From assembly GCA_913061055.1 (NCBI GenBank), contig CAJXVA010000022.1, positions 1 through 40,452 on the forward strand: 40,452 nt of DNA, given 5' to 3'. Positions within the stretch are counted from its first letter, which is position 1; each line of letters opens with the position of its first letter. Made by a program: the position numbers and the translations under genes. The stretch is from an uncultured Pseudomonadota bacterium. GTDB lineage: Bacteria; Myxococcota_A; Polyangia; Nannocystales; Nannocystaceae. Shown here piece by piece: positions 16,710 through 24,983 of the stretch. A model generated the notes under the pieces. That model saw nothing but the letters and a program-made list of their open reading frames with translations, did not search any database and had not been told where the DNA came from.

Positions 16710-19085
16710 CTACGCCGAAGCCCCGACCGCGCTGTCGTCTGGAGTCAGCCCCGAGGCGGCCGGCTCCAATGCGGCATGCAGTACATCGGTCATGTCGTGG
16801 GCGATGATGAACTCGAGGTCATCGCGGACCGTGTCCGGCAGGTCGTCCAAGTCGCGCTCGTTCTTGGCGGGCAAGATGATTCGCCGGATCCCGGCCCGGT
16901 GGGCGGCGATCACCTTTTCCTTGATGCCCCCGACGGGAAGGACCCGCCCCCGCAGCGATGCCTCTCCCGTCATCGCGGTGTCCGGGCGCACCCTGCGTCC
17001 GGTGAACAACGAGGTGAGCGCGGTGAACATCGTCACGCCCGCACTCGGGCCATCCTTGGGTGTGCCGCCCGCAGGCACGTGGATGTGGATGTCGTGCTCG
17101 GCGATCTCGTCGGGGTCCACCCCCAACAGCTCCGCGTTGCTGCGCACGTAGCTCAACGCGGCCTTGGCAGACTCTGTCATCACCTCACCGAGCTGACCGG
17201 TGATTTGTACGCCGCCCTTTCCCTTCATCTTGCTGGTCTCGATGAAGAGGATGTCGCCGCCCACCGATGTGTACGCCATGCCGGTTGCGACGCCGGGGAT
17301 GGAGGTGCGCTCGGCGATGTCGTTGAAGAACCGAGCCTTCCCCAGGTGTTTTCGAATCAAGGTCTCATCGAGCGCGACCGAGGGCGTCTTGGTGCCGCTC
17401 GAGCGGACCGACTCCAGCGCGAGAGCTCGACACAGCCGAGTGATCTCGCGGTTGAGTTGCCGGACGCCAGCCTCCCGGGTGTAGTCCCGGATGACCAAGT
17501 TCAGCATGTCGTCGGACAGGTCGAGCGAGGACGGCTCCAGCGCATGGTCGGTGAGCTGCTTGGGCAGCAGGTGAGCCTTGGCGATCTCCTTCTTCTCCTC
17601 GGTGGTGTAGCCACCGAGCGAGACGATCTCCATGCGGTCCCGCAGCGGGGCCGAGAGCGGCTCGAGGCTGTTGGCCGTAGCGATGAAGAGCACCTCGCTG
17701 AGGTCGAACGGAACCTCGAGGTAGTGGTCCGTGAACGTGCCGTTTTGTTCGGGGTCGAGGACCTCGAGCAACGCGTGCTCCGGCGATCCCATCCAGCCTT
17801 GGCCGAGCTTGTCGACCTCATCGAGCATGATCACCGGGTTCTTCACCTTGACCTTGCGCAGCGCGGAGACCAGACGGCCGGGCAACGCACCGACGTAGGT
17901 CCGCCGGTGACCACGAATCTCGGCCTCGTCCCGAACGCCACCGAGCGCGACCCGAATGAATGGACGACCGGTCGCGTCGGCGATCGACTGTCCCAGTGAC
18001 GTCTTGCCCACCCCGGGCGGCCCGACGAGACACATGATGTTGCCCCTGGGGTTGCCGGTGAGCTGAAGAACCGCGAGGTGCTGCAGGATGCGCTCCTTGA
18101 CCTTGTCGAGGCCGAAGTGATCCTCGTCGAGCTTGGCCGCGACCGCGTCGATGTCCTCTTTGACCTCGGCCCGCTCCGACCAGGGAAGGTCGGCGATCCA
18201 CTCGAGGTAGGTGCGGGTCACGTTGGCGTCTGGCGCCGCGGGATTGAGCGACTGAAGCTTGCGGAACTCCCGGTCCACCGTCTCCTGAACCTCCTCGGGT
18301 AGACCGGCTGCCTTGAGCTTGGCCTCGAGCTTCTCGAGTTCATCGTTGGCAGAGGCTCCACGACCCTCGCCCAGCTCCTTCTGAATCGCGCGAAGCTGCT
18401 GACGAAGCACCGCCTCGCGCTGGTCCTTGCTCAGCTCCCGACGGACCTCCTCGCCGATCTGGGCCTTGAGTTCGTGACGAGCCTTGGCCTCGGACAACAG
18501 CTGCGCACACAGGCGCAACCGAGCCGGGACATCGAGCGTCAGCAGCACCTCGATCTCGCGTCCCCGATCGACGTCGAGCCCAGAGGCGATGCGGTCGGCG
18601 AACACGCCGGGCTCCTCCGCTTCCGCGAGGATTTCCTTGAGCGTGTCGTTCCCGCCCCGGGCCATGGGTCGCAGTGCCTGGCGAAGTTCCTCGAAGAGAA
18701 GCTGAGACTCCGGCGAGAAGGCGTCGGTCTCCTCGACCGCCCGCCCCGCGGCACGCCAGTACGGCTTGCTCTGTTCCAGTTCGTCGAGCTCGAATCGTGC
18801 GACACCTTCGAGCGTGACCCGGTAGGTCTGCCCGTCGCGAGCCTGGTGAATTTTGCGGACCCGGGCCAGAGTACCCACGGGGTGCAAGTCGGCCTGGACC
18901 GGTTCGTCGGTCTTGGGGTCACGCTGAATGGCGACACCAATGATGTCCCCCACGGACACATCCTCGATCAGCTTGACTGATCGGGAGCGACCGACGGGGA
19001 GGCTCATCGTCGTGCTCGGGAAGAGCACGCCGCTGCGCAAGGGAAGCAGGGCGAACGACGTGGGGAGCGATTTGAGGTTGGTCAT
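16710..19085 (-). CDS. lon: ATP-dependent Lon protease
   Basis: The protein has 791 residues from ATG 19085; the extra open frame upstream has no family match, and MTNLKSLPTSFALLPLRSGV is the proper Lon start. Domains: the N-terminal LON substrate-binding domain (about 10-205), a coiled helical part, the AAA+ module with Walker A GPPGVGKTS (about 355-363) and Walker B VIMLDEVDK, and the proteolytic domain with the catalytic Ser in PKDGPSAGV and Lys in GGIKEKVIAAHRAG. It degrades misfolded and regulatory proteins in the cytosol as a hexamer. Length and motifs are complete. Its upstream region holds a perfect hairpin and a dyad (19104-19169) that could regulate it. It is transcribed convergently with the pentapeptide gene, with a shared terminator. 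Confidence 0.97.
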   Translation of the reverse strand: MTNLKSLPTSFALLPLRSGVLFPSTTMSLPVGRSRSVKLIEDVSVGDIIGVAIQRDPKTDEPVQADLHPVGTLARVRKIHQARDGQTYRVTLEGVARFELDELEQSKPYWRAAGRAVEETDAFSPESQLLFEELRQALRPMARGGNDTLKEILAEAEEPGVFADRIASGLDVDRGREIEVLLTLDVPARLRLCAQLLSEAKARHELKAQIGEEVRRELSKDQREAVLRQQLRAIQKELGEGRGASANDELEKLEAKLKAAGLPEEVQETVDREFRKLQSLNPAAPDANVTRTYLEWIADLPWSERAEVKEDIDAVAAKLDEDHFGLDKVKERILQHLAVLQLTGNPRGNIMCLVGPPGVGKTSLGQSIADATGRPFIRVALGGVRDEAEIRGHRRTYVGALPGRLVSALRKVKVKNPVIMLDEVDKLGQGWMGSPEHALLEVLDPEQNGTFTDHYLEVPFDLSEVLFIATANSLEPLSAPLRDRMEIVSLGGYTTEEKKEIAKAHLLPKQLTDHALEPSSLDLSDDMLNLVIRDYTREAGVRQLNREITRLCRALALESVRSSGTKTPSVALDETLIRKHLGKARFFNDIAERTSIPGVATGMAYTSVGGDILFIETSKMKGKGGVQITGQLGEVMTESAKAALSYVRSNAELLGVDPDEIAEHDIHIHVPAGGTPKDGPSAGVTMFTALTSLFTGRRVRPDTAMTGEASLRGRVLPVGGIKEKVIAAHRAGIRRIILPAKNERDLDDLPDTVRDDLEFIIAHDMTDVLHAALEPAASGLTPDDSAVGASA

Positions 19086-19103
19086 GGCGACTCTCTTTCG
19101 ATC

Positions 19104-19121
19104 GGACGGCGAGGACCGTCC
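19104..19121 (-). promoter_or_regulatory. Hairpin in the lon 5' leader
   Basis: GGACGG (19104-19109) and CCGTCC (19116-19121) form a perfect 6-bp stem with a 6-base loop, ending 18 bases upstream of the lon ATG. It could affect message stability or translation of lon; a chance inverted repeat in GC-rich DNA is also possible. Confidence 0.35.
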
Positions 19122-19144
19122 CAGGGTTACGGGTGCACGTGCCC

Positions 19145-19169
19145 CATGTGTTCGGTAACACGGCACATG
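19145..19169. promoter_or_regulatory. Nested dyad upstream of lon, candidate operator
   Basis: GTGTT-CGGT-AACAC (19148-19161) is a perfect 5-bp-arm dyad, and overlapping it CATGTG (19145-19150) is repeated inverted as CACATG (19164-19169). Two nested, imperfectly centred palindromes about 60-85 bases ahead of the lon ATG suggest a protein-binding site. It matches no named consensus (not a CIRCE element). Confidence 0.35.
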
Positions 19170-19500
19170 TAGCCTTCTGACGCAGTGGGGCGAGTCGGAA
19201 CGCGACTCGCGCATCGGATCGGAGCTTCGATGGGCCTAACATGAGGCTGCTTTCGCCGCTGCCAACCCTAGGAATGGACGCACAAACCGACCATTTTCGG
19301 GGCCGGTACGTCTCCAAGGACCGACATCGTGGGGCGTCGACGAGGGACCGAACCGGGCTGTTCGGGGGGGCGGTGCATCTTTTTTCCTGGCCTCTAGGTG
19401 GGCCCTAGGGGCCGTCCGAGAGAGGTTGGCCGTTGGTGTGGTTGGCCCAGCGGTTGACGACTCGCCGATCCGACACACAGTGACCGCCCAGAAGGCCCCG

Positions 19501-20145
19501 ATGCAACTGCACTCGAATCCAGATCCCCTCCAGGAGCTCGGCTCTCCCACAGTGCGTACCTTGGTTGTCGGCGAGGATCCCCTCGTCCGAGAATCGGTGG
19601 TGCGCCGAGTGCGAGGTCGAGCCTCCGAGTCCGAATCGGCCTCAGCCGCCGAAACCGCAGCCCGCATGGGTGCCGAAGTGGTCCTGTGGGATCTCGGACC
19701 GTCCACCTCTGGCGGACCGGGCTTTCGCTTCGACACGGTCGGCGTGCCGGTCATCGCGTTGGCTCCCGCCGATGCCAAGGCGCTGCCGCTGGTGTCCGCC
19801 GGAGCCTCCGGCGTGCTGCGTCGCAACGTCTCCGGTGACGCGTTGCGCAGCGCCATCGACTCGGTCAAGCAAGGTCTCAAAGTCATCGATCCCGAGCTGC
19901 TCGACACTCCATCGCGCACCGGCCCCCCCACGGCCACGCGTGCCACCGCCGCGCTCACGCCCCGCGAGCACGACGTACTCGAGCTCCTCGCCGTGGGCCT
20001 CAGCAACAAGCAGATCGCTTCGAAGCTTGGCATCAGCAGTCACACCGCCAAGTTCCACATCGGCGCCATTCTCTCGAAGATGGACGCGGCGACCCGAACC
20101 GAAGCCGTCGTCCGAGCCGTGCAGCGCGGACTCATCGTCGTCTAG
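19501..20145 (+). CDS. NarL/FixJ-type regulator with degenerate receiver domain
   Basis: The protein has 214 residues from ATG 19501, chosen because AGAAGG lies 8 bases before it. Residues 19-135 fold like a response-regulator receiver (VRTLVVGEDPLVRESVV, then AEVVLWDLGP with the possible phospho-acceptor Asp). The conserved Lys near the end is replaced (GVLRRNVS instead of GxLxKD), and the Thr/Ser switch strand reads ALAPADA. Residues 150-214 are a LuxR-type helix-turn-helix (LTPREHDVLELLAVGLSNKQ, IASKLGISSHTAKFHI), which is intact. No histidine kinase is adjacent. The altered receiver suggests regulation by something other than normal phosphorylation, or by a non-cognate partner. A terminator follows immediately. 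Confidence 0.85.
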   Translation: MQLHSNPDPLQELGSPTVRTLVVGEDPLVRESVVRRVRGRASESESASAAETAARMGAEVVLWDLGPSTSGGPGFRFDTVGVPVIALAPADAKALPLVSAGASGVLRRNVSGDALRSAIDSVKQGLKVIDPELLDTPSRTGPPTATRATAALTPREHDVLELLAVGLSNKQIASKLGISSHTAKFHIGAILSKMDAATRTEAVVRAVQRGLIVV

Positions 20146-20161
20146 TCATCCGGGGCCTCCA

Positions 20162-20196
20162 AACGTCGCTTCAGCAGCTGCTGAGGCGGCGTTTTT
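20162..20196 (+). terminator. Rho-independent terminator of the NarL-type regulator
   Basis: AACGTCGCTTCAG (20162-20174) pairs with CTGAGGCGGCGTT (20181-20193) through 13 pairs including three G-T pairs, with CAGCTG as the loop, followed by a run of five T (20192-20196). It lies 17 bases after the stop at 20145. Confidence 0.8.
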
Positions 20197-20219
20197 CGTT
20201 GGTTCTTGCGTTGCCCAGA

Positions 20220-20999
20220 TCAGGTGGCGAAGCTGCGCCACAACATGGCGAGGCCGCTGACCGTCGCCGTGACCACGACGAACCACCGCACCACGCCGGC
20301 ACCCGAGCGCAGCTGCCAGCGCGCACCCAACCATCCACCGACGAGCCCGCCTCCGGCCAGTGCGAGGCCTTCGGCCCAGGCGACCTGCCCGGCCGCGGCA
20401 AAGATCGGCAGTGAGACCAGCGTGTAGACGAGGACCAAGGTCACCTTGACCGCGTTGGCTTGAACCGCGGCGAGCCCGACGCCCATCGTCAGCAACGCGA
20501 GCAGCGGGAAGCCGACGGCGACCTGCAGAAAACCGCCGTAGAATCCGACGCCCACCGCCGCGAGGTAGGTCGTCACGCTCGGGTCACGAGGCTCGCCCTG
20601 CGCTTGCAGGAACCGTGCGGGACGCAGCAACAACACCACCGCCCACCCTGCGAGAAGCGCTCCGATGATCGGCAGCAGCAGCGCGTCGTCCAGCCGAGTC
20701 GCGAGGAACGTGCCCGCGCCTGCCCCGACGATGATCGGCGCGGCGAGCTTGGCCACGAGCCGATAGGGGCGTTCTCCCTTGCGATGAAACGTGGCGACCG
20801 CGCTGAGGCTCTGCACCAGCACACCGGCACGGAGCGTTCCGTTGGCCAGCCCTGGCGGCAACCCGACCGCCAGCAGCAGCGGAAGGACCAGCAGAGATCC
20901 ACCACCGGCCATGGTGTTGACGATCGCGGCAAGCGCGGAGCCAACCGCCAGCAGGGCCCACGTCGCGCCGGGAGGCAAAGATTGCAGGAGTGCCTCCAC
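20220..20999 (-). CDS. TauE/SafE (TSUP) family membrane permease
   Basis: The 259-residue protein has about eight hydrophobic segments in two inverted halves. The first half carries the TSUP signature ALAAIVNTMAGGGSLLVLPL, with the family's GGG and following Leu/Pro. The second half has YLAAVGVGFYGGFLQVAVGF, the repeat of the same motif (GFxGG). TSUP proteins move sulfite, sulfoacetate or other organosulfur and small anions across the inner membrane. No sulfur-metabolism gene is adjacent, so the substrate is not known. It is transcribed away from the ApaH-type gene, with starts about 30 bases apart, so the two promoters must overlap. Confidence 0.9.
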   Translation of the reverse strand: MEALLQSLPPGATWALLAVGSALAAIVNTMAGGGSLLVLPLLLAVGLPPGLANGTLRAGVLVQSLSAVATFHRKGERPYRLVAKLAAPIIVGAGAGTFLATRLDDALLLPIIGALLAGWAVVLLLRPARFLQAQGEPRDPSVTTYLAAVGVGFYGGFLQVAVGFPLLALLTMGVGLAAVQANAVKVTLVLVYTLVSLPIFAAAGQVAWAEGLALAGGGLVGGWLGARWQLRSGAGVVRWFVVVTATVSGLAMLWRSFAT

Positions 21000-21035
21000 G
21001 TGACGCGGAGCCTAGCAGGGGATAGCGTGCACGCG

Positions 21036-21749
21036 ATGCGCTACGTCGTCGGAGACGTGCAGGGTTGCGCCCGCGAGCTCGAGCGGCTGCTTCAGTTCGT
21101 GCGGTTTGATCCCGCTGAGGATGAACTGTGGAGCGCAGGCGACCTCGTCAACCGCGGCCCCGACAGCGCAGCCACAGCAAAGCTCTGGCGCGACGTCGGC
21201 GGCAAGGGCGTGTTGGGCAACCATGAGGTCTACACCCTGTGCGCCCACTCCGGTCGCTGGCCACGAAAACGCGACACGCTCGAGGGGCTCTACGCCGACC
21301 CCAGCGCCGACGACCTCCTCGCTCGGCTGCGAGCGCTTCCCATCCTGGTCCATCTGCCAGGCGTGGGCGACGGCCCGGACGCCTGGCTCGTTCACGGTGG
21401 GGTTCACCCACAGTGGCACGACCTCCACGCCGCCGCCGCGCGGATCAACGCCGGCCCCCACGACGACGACTGGCTCGAGTCCGAGGACGTGGGCTTTGCG
21501 ACCCGGGTGCGGTGTTGCGACGCGGAGGGCAACCGGGTCAAGTACGACCGCGGGCCCGAGGACTGTCCCGAAGGCTACTCACCTTGGGATGACCTGGTCT
21601 CGCAGGACACCCTCATCGTGCACGGGCACTGGGCCCGCCGCGGGCACTACCGCAACGACACCGCGCTCGGACTGGACTCCGGCTGTGTCTACGGGGGCCC
21701 GCTCACCGCGTGGTGCCAAGACGAAGACCGGATCATCCAGATTCGGTGA
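21036..21749 (+). CDS. apaH: ApaH-type symmetrical bis(5'-nucleosyl)-tetraphosphatase
   Basis: The protein has 237 residues from ATG 21036. An in-frame GTG at 21027 has the better-spaced AGGGGA, but ATG gives the family's usual N-terminus MRYVVGDVQGC. ApaH splits diadenosine tetraphosphate into two ADP and can remove Np4 caps from RNA. Metallophosphoesterase motifs are in order: GDVQGC, GDLVNRGPDS, GNHE (GVLGNHEVY), WLVHGGVHPQW and IVHGHWAR. Gln replaces His in GDxHG, as in many bacterial ApaH proteins. E. coli ApaH is about 280 residues, so this is a compact form. The symbol is by motif only; a related PPP-family phosphatase cannot be excluded. Confidence 0.85.
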   Translation: MRYVVGDVQGCARELERLLQFVRFDPAEDELWSAGDLVNRGPDSAATAKLWRDVGGKGVLGNHEVYTLCAHSGRWPRKRDTLEGLYADPSADDLLARLRALPILVHLPGVGDGPDAWLVHGGVHPQWHDLHAAAARINAGPHDDDWLESEDVGFATRVRCCDAEGNRVKYDRGPEDCPEGYSPWDDLVSQDTLIVHGHWARRGHYRNDTALGLDSGCVYGGPLTAWCQDEDRIIQIR

Positions 21750-21769
21750 CGGCCGCGAGCCGAGCGGAG

Positions 21770-23242
21770 CTACTCGCGCTCGGCCAGGATGTAGGCCATC
21801 AGCGCCATCGCGGCCGCGTTGCCCTGAATGTGCGCGGGGTCGATCTTCTCGATGGTGTCCGCTGGGCTGTGGTGAAGGTCGAAGTAGTGGCTGGCATCGG
21901 GACGCAGCGCCATCGAGAGCACCCCGTTCTTGGTCAGCGGGCTGATGTCCGCGCCGCCCCACCCTTTGATGACGCTCAACTCCCCGAGGTCCGAGAACAG
22001 CGGCTGATACACCTGCAGGGCCGCAAACGCGTCCGCATCGTCACCTGCAAGGGAAAACCCGGTGGGCGCCCCCATGCCCGAGTCGCTCTCGATCGCACCG
22101 ACGTGGGGCTCGTTACCGTGAGCGTCGAAGTACGCCAGGCCTCCGCGAAGGCCGTTCTCCTCGTTGGTGAACAGCACCACCCGGATCGTGCGCCGAGGCT
22201 GTAGCCCGGCCTCGCGAATGAGCAGCGCGGCCTCCATCGCCGCCATGCACCCGGCCCCATCGTCGCTGCTGCCATCTCCAACATCCCAAGAGTCGATGTG
22301 ACCACCGATCACAACGACCTCCTCGGGTTTCTCGCGACCGACGATCTCCGCGATCGCGTTGCCGCTCTCGGCGTCGGGCAACAGCTTCGCTCCCATCTTC
22401 AGCGAGACCTTCACGGGCCCACGCTTGGAGGTGCGGGAGAGGAACTCTGCGGCCTCGACGGTCACCGCCGCCGCGGGGATCTTTCGGACGCCCTCCTCGT
22501 AGATCAGCGTTCCGGTGTGTGGGGTGTCGAGCGAGTGTGCGGTCACCGAGCGCACCAGGACGGCATCCGCCCCCTTCTTCGCAGCCTCGGAGGCGCCGCG
22601 GGTCCGCGACCGGACGGTGTCGCCATAGTGACTGTCGCCCGTCGCCGGATCGTAGGGCGGCATGACCTGGTTGATCAGAATGATCTTGCCCTTGGCTGCC
22701 GTGTCGTCGAGCTTGGCGATGGCATCGACGTGATCCACGACGATGACCTCGCGAGTCAGGGTCCCGCGGGTCCCCACGCTCATGCCCAGGCCGATCATGG
22801 TGAGGTCGCGACGCGCCGGGCTGGCCATCTGAAGCCTCTCCTTGCCCCGCACCCAATGCGGCACCATCACCTTTTCTTTGCGGACGTTCTCCTGCCCGTC
22901 GGCCCTCATGGTGTCGAGCGTCCACCCGATGGAGTCCTCGAGCGCCTGCGAACCACTAAGGCGGTGACCATAGAGATCCGTCATCTTGGCCAGTCGATCC
23001 CACCCGCGGGTCTTGCCCTTTGCCGCAGCAAAGATCTTCTTCGCGGCGTCCCCGGCCCACTTCGGAGGGACGTTCGCTCGCACCACGGGCGCGGGCGCGG
23101 GAGACTCGACCGCGACCTCGGCGACGGGGGCCGGCGCGGGCTCGGGCTGCGCGTCGATCGGGGTCGCCGCTTCCGGAGCAGGGCTGGGTTTGCAGCCGAG
23201 CACCGCGACGACAGAAATCCCAGCAATTGCGCGGAGGTTCAC
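21770..23242 (-). CDS. M28 zinc aminopeptidase/carboxypeptidase-Q-like lipoprotein
   Basis: The protein has 490 residues from GTG 23242, chosen since NLRAIAGISVVAVLGC gives a signal peptide with lipobox VLGC; the 142 codons open upstream are Arg/Ser/Pro noise. A Pro/Ala/Glu linker follows. The catalytic core has a PA-like insert (about 150-300) and the M28 metal centre: GGHIDSWDVGDGSSDDGAG (His and bridging Asp), NEENG (catalytic Glu and ligand), IESDSGM (Asp) and LHHSPADT (His). It resembles eukaryotic plasma glutamate carboxypeptidase (M28B) in motif spacing. It should trim peptides at the cell envelope. It is divergent from the DUF4349 gene with about 100 bases between. Confidence 0.9.
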   Translation of the reverse strand: MNLRAIAGISVVAVLGCKPSPAPEAATPIDAQPEPAPAPVAEVAVESPAPAPVVRANVPPKWAGDAAKKIFAAAKGKTRGWDRLAKMTDLYGHRLSGSQALEDSIGWTLDTMRADGQENVRKEKVMVPHWVRGKERLQMASPARRDLTMIGLGMSVGTRGTLTREVIVVDHVDAIAKLDDTAAKGKIILINQVMPPYDPATGDSHYGDTVRSRTRGASEAAKKGADAVLVRSVTAHSLDTPHTGTLIYEEGVRKIPAAAVTVEAAEFLSRTSKRGPVKVSLKMGAKLLPDAESGNAIAEIVGREKPEEVVVIGGHIDSWDVGDGSSDDGAGCMAAMEAALLIREAGLQPRRTIRVVLFTNEENGLRGGLAYFDAHGNEPHVGAIESDSGMGAPTGFSLAGDDADAFAALQVYQPLFSDLGELSVIKGWGGADISPLTKNGVLSMALRPDASHYFDLHHSPADTIEKIDPAHIQGNAAAMALMAYILAERE

Positions 23243-23343
23243 GCCGCATGGAGTACCGAACCCTCGCCCGACGGGCAATCCCGGGCTTTTTTCTGAACGC
23301 TGTAAGGACCTTGCGATTGCAGGCGTTCGGGGAGACGAATCCC

Positions 23344-24276
23344 ATGATGACCTCAACAAGACCTTCAGCCTGGATTGTGCTGGCCTGCATGTTGGTCGGT
23401 CTACCCGCGTGCGCGAAGTCCATGGCCCCTTCAATGGAACCCGGCTACTCCGGGGCGGACCGTGGCTATGCGGAAGAATCGATGGACGGCGGCGGTGCCT
23501 ATGCCGAGGACGACTACGACTCGATGTCCGAGCCCATGCCGGTGATGGCCACGAGCGCCGCGCCTGAACCCGAACGGGCCGAGCGGCGGCGACTGTTCGG
23601 CTCGCGAGCGGACAAGAAGCGGGCCAAGAGCTCTCCCTCGACTCCGCCTGCCGAGCCGCCGCCAGCACCGAAGGGGTCCGCGAGCGCGGCTCCAGATTCC
23701 GCCGAGCCCAAGCCCGCCGACGAGCAGCCTCCCGAAGCCGATGAGGGTCGGCAGATCATCTACACCGCCGGCATGCGCATCGCGGTCTTCAATCTGCAGG
23801 ATGCGCTCGAGACCGCGGAAGCACTCCCGGAGCGGTACGGCGGCTACGTCCAGACGATGTCGGACAGCCAAGTCGTGCTTCGCATCCCCTCCAAGAACCT
23901 ACGCCCGGTGATGAGCGGCCTCGCGGGGTACGGCAACGTCGAACGCCGATGGCTGCAATCCCAGGACGTCACCGCGGAGTTCACCGATATCGAGTCGCGG
24001 CTCAAGGCGCTGGAAAAGACCCACGCTCAACTGCTCGAGCTGCTGGGCAAGGCCCGCACCGTCGAAGAAGCGCTCAAGGTCCGCGAGGCACTCGATCGCG
24101 TCTCCGCCGAGCTCGAGGTCCTCAAGGGCCGCCTGCGACAGCTCAGCAACATGACCGCCTACTCCACCCTCACCCTCGACTTCTACGAACGGGGTCCGCA
24201 CAACCCCACCCCCAGCAGCAACGATCCCTTCCCTTGGGTCGACAGCCTCGGCGTCGAAGACACGGAGTGGAAATGA
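23344..24276 (+). CDS. DUF4349 lipoprotein
   Basis: The protein has 310 residues from the double ATG at 23344. The signal peptide ends in lipobox LPAC. A long disordered linker rich in Gly/Tyr/Asp, then Arg/Lys and Pro/Ala, runs to about residue 138. The DUF4349 domain follows: IIYTAGMRIAVFNLQDALET, GGYVQTMSDSQVVLRIPSKN, then a long coiled coil (FTDIESRLKALEKTHAQLLE to LDRVSAELEVLKGRLRQL) and a final strand AYSTLTLDFYERG. Family members are envelope lipoproteins or membrane proteins of unknown function, often with a C-terminal helix. None is visible here, so anchoring is by lipid only. The next gene starts one base after its stop, forming an operon. Confidence 0.9.
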   Translation: MMTSTRPSAWIVLACMLVGLPACAKSMAPSMEPGYSGADRGYAEESMDGGGAYAEDDYDSMSEPMPVMATSAAPEPERAERRRLFGSRADKKRAKSSPSTPPAEPPPAPKGSASAAPDSAEPKPADEQPPEADEGRQIIYTAGMRIAVFNLQDALETAEALPERYGGYVQTMSDSQVVLRIPSKNLRPVMSGLAGYGNVERRWLQSQDVTAEFTDIESRLKALEKTHAQLLELLGKARTVEEALKVREALDRVSAELEVLKGRLRQLSNMTAYSTLTLDFYERGPHNPTPSSNDPFPWVDSLGVEDTEWK

Positions 24277-24277
24277 C

Positions 24278-24883
24278 ATGAAACGCTTGCTCACGATTCT
24301 CGCCATCGCCTCGACAACCACCGCTTGCGCGACCCACAAGCTCGATCCTCCGGCGGGCTTTGCCCAGGTCGACCACAGCGAGTACGCCACGACGATGATC
24401 GCCCCCGACCACGTGGGCCTCAACGTCCGCGTTTGGTCCAACGTCAAGGGCGGGTCCCTCGGCTTCTGGAGCGAGGACATGGTCAACAAGCTCGGAGAGC
24501 GCGGCTACGCGCTCACCCGGCAATCGGCCGTGAAGTCCAAGAACGGCGTCGCCGGCACTCGCTTCGACTTCGACTACACCGCACCCGACGGAGTCGAGAA
24601 GTTCTACTCCGCCGTCCTGTTCGCCTCGGACAAGTACCGCGTCGTCCTGCAGGTCGCCGGCAACGCCGAGCTCGGTGCCCGCTACCTCGCTCAGCTCGAC
24701 GGCATCGCCGGCGAGACGAAGATCCGCGGCTGCAAGCTCGTGAACTCGCTGTGTAAGAGCGCCCAGCCTCGACCGCTCAAGATCGCGCCTGCGGCCGCTC
24801 CCGAAGCGCCCGAGGCCGCTCCCAAAGCGCCTGAGAACGCTCCAGAGGGCAACACAGCACCGCCCGCCGCGACCGACGCGTAA
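24278..24883 (+). CDS. Small lipoprotein in operon with the DUF4349 gene
   Basis: The 201-residue protein begins MKRLLTILAIASTTTACATH (lipobox TTAC). The globular part (about 25-165) is GC-coded alpha/beta sequence with no family I recognise (EDMVNKLGERGYALTRQSAV, KFYSAVLFASDKYRVVLQVA). The last 40 residues are a repeat of (E)APxAP units (PEAPEAAPKAPENAPEGNTA), a periplasmic linker that may bind envelope polymers. It is the second gene of a two-gene unit with the DUF4349 lipoprotein (one base apart), so they are likely to work together. The repeated domain and the tight spacing are the only functional clues. Confidence 0.8.
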   Translation: MKRLLTILAIASTTTACATHKLDPPAGFAQVDHSEYATTMIAPDHVGLNVRVWSNVKGGSLGFWSEDMVNKLGERGYALTRQSAVKSKNGVAGTRFDFDYTAPDGVEKFYSAVLFASDKYRVVLQVAGNAELGARYLAQLDGIAGETKIRGCKLVNSLCKSAQPRPLKIAPAAAPEAPEAAPKAPENAPEGNTAPPAATDA

Positions 24884-24946
24884 GCGGAGCGGTCAGCGCG
24901 AGCGTCACACCTGTCACCACGCCCACATACTCTCCACACCCATCAG

Positions 24947-24978
24947 CTCCCCGCTCCTACATACTGGAGTCCGGGGAG
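24947..24978 (+). promoter_or_regulatory. Hairpin burying the ribosome binding site of the DUF1592 gene
   Basis: CTCCCCG (24947-24953) pairs exactly with CGGGGAG (24972-24978), and the following CTCC (24954-24957) with GGAG (24966-24969), with a two-base bulge TC and an 8-base loop. The Shine-Dalgarno GGGGAG sits inside the 3' arm, five bases before the ATG at 24984. The structure is strong and its loop (TACATACT) is unusually AT-rich, so translation is likely to depend on opening it. A thermal or ligand switch is possible, but chance in GC-rich DNA cannot be excluded. Confidence 0.5.
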
Positions 24979-24983
24979 TACTG

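Larger units (their letters stand above)
19086..19500. other. Divergent intergenic region between lon and the NarL-type regulator
   Basis: These 415 bases hold no convincing gene. The stretch nearest lon contains a perfect hairpin (19104-19121) and a dyad (19145-19169). The centre (19280-19400) is GC-rich with a run of seven G followed by CGGTGCATC and a run of six T. The 75 bases before the regulator's ATG are open in frame with it but lack a start with a good Shine-Dalgarno site. Promoters for both genes are expected here, but I cannot place their -35/-10 boxes with confidence. Confidence 0.5.

Noticed and set aside
16776..17999. Open plus-strand frame of 407 codons within lon
   Set aside because: It is antisense to the Lon catalytic domains.
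19280..19420. G-run followed by T-run as a possible terminator or G-quadruplex before the regulator
   Set aside because: The G run is single and has no pairing stem, so no defined element can be supported.
23020..23343. Open frame upstream of the DUF4349 start
   Set aside because: It overlaps the M28 start region and is Arg/Pro-rich; the lipobox lies directly after ATG 23344.
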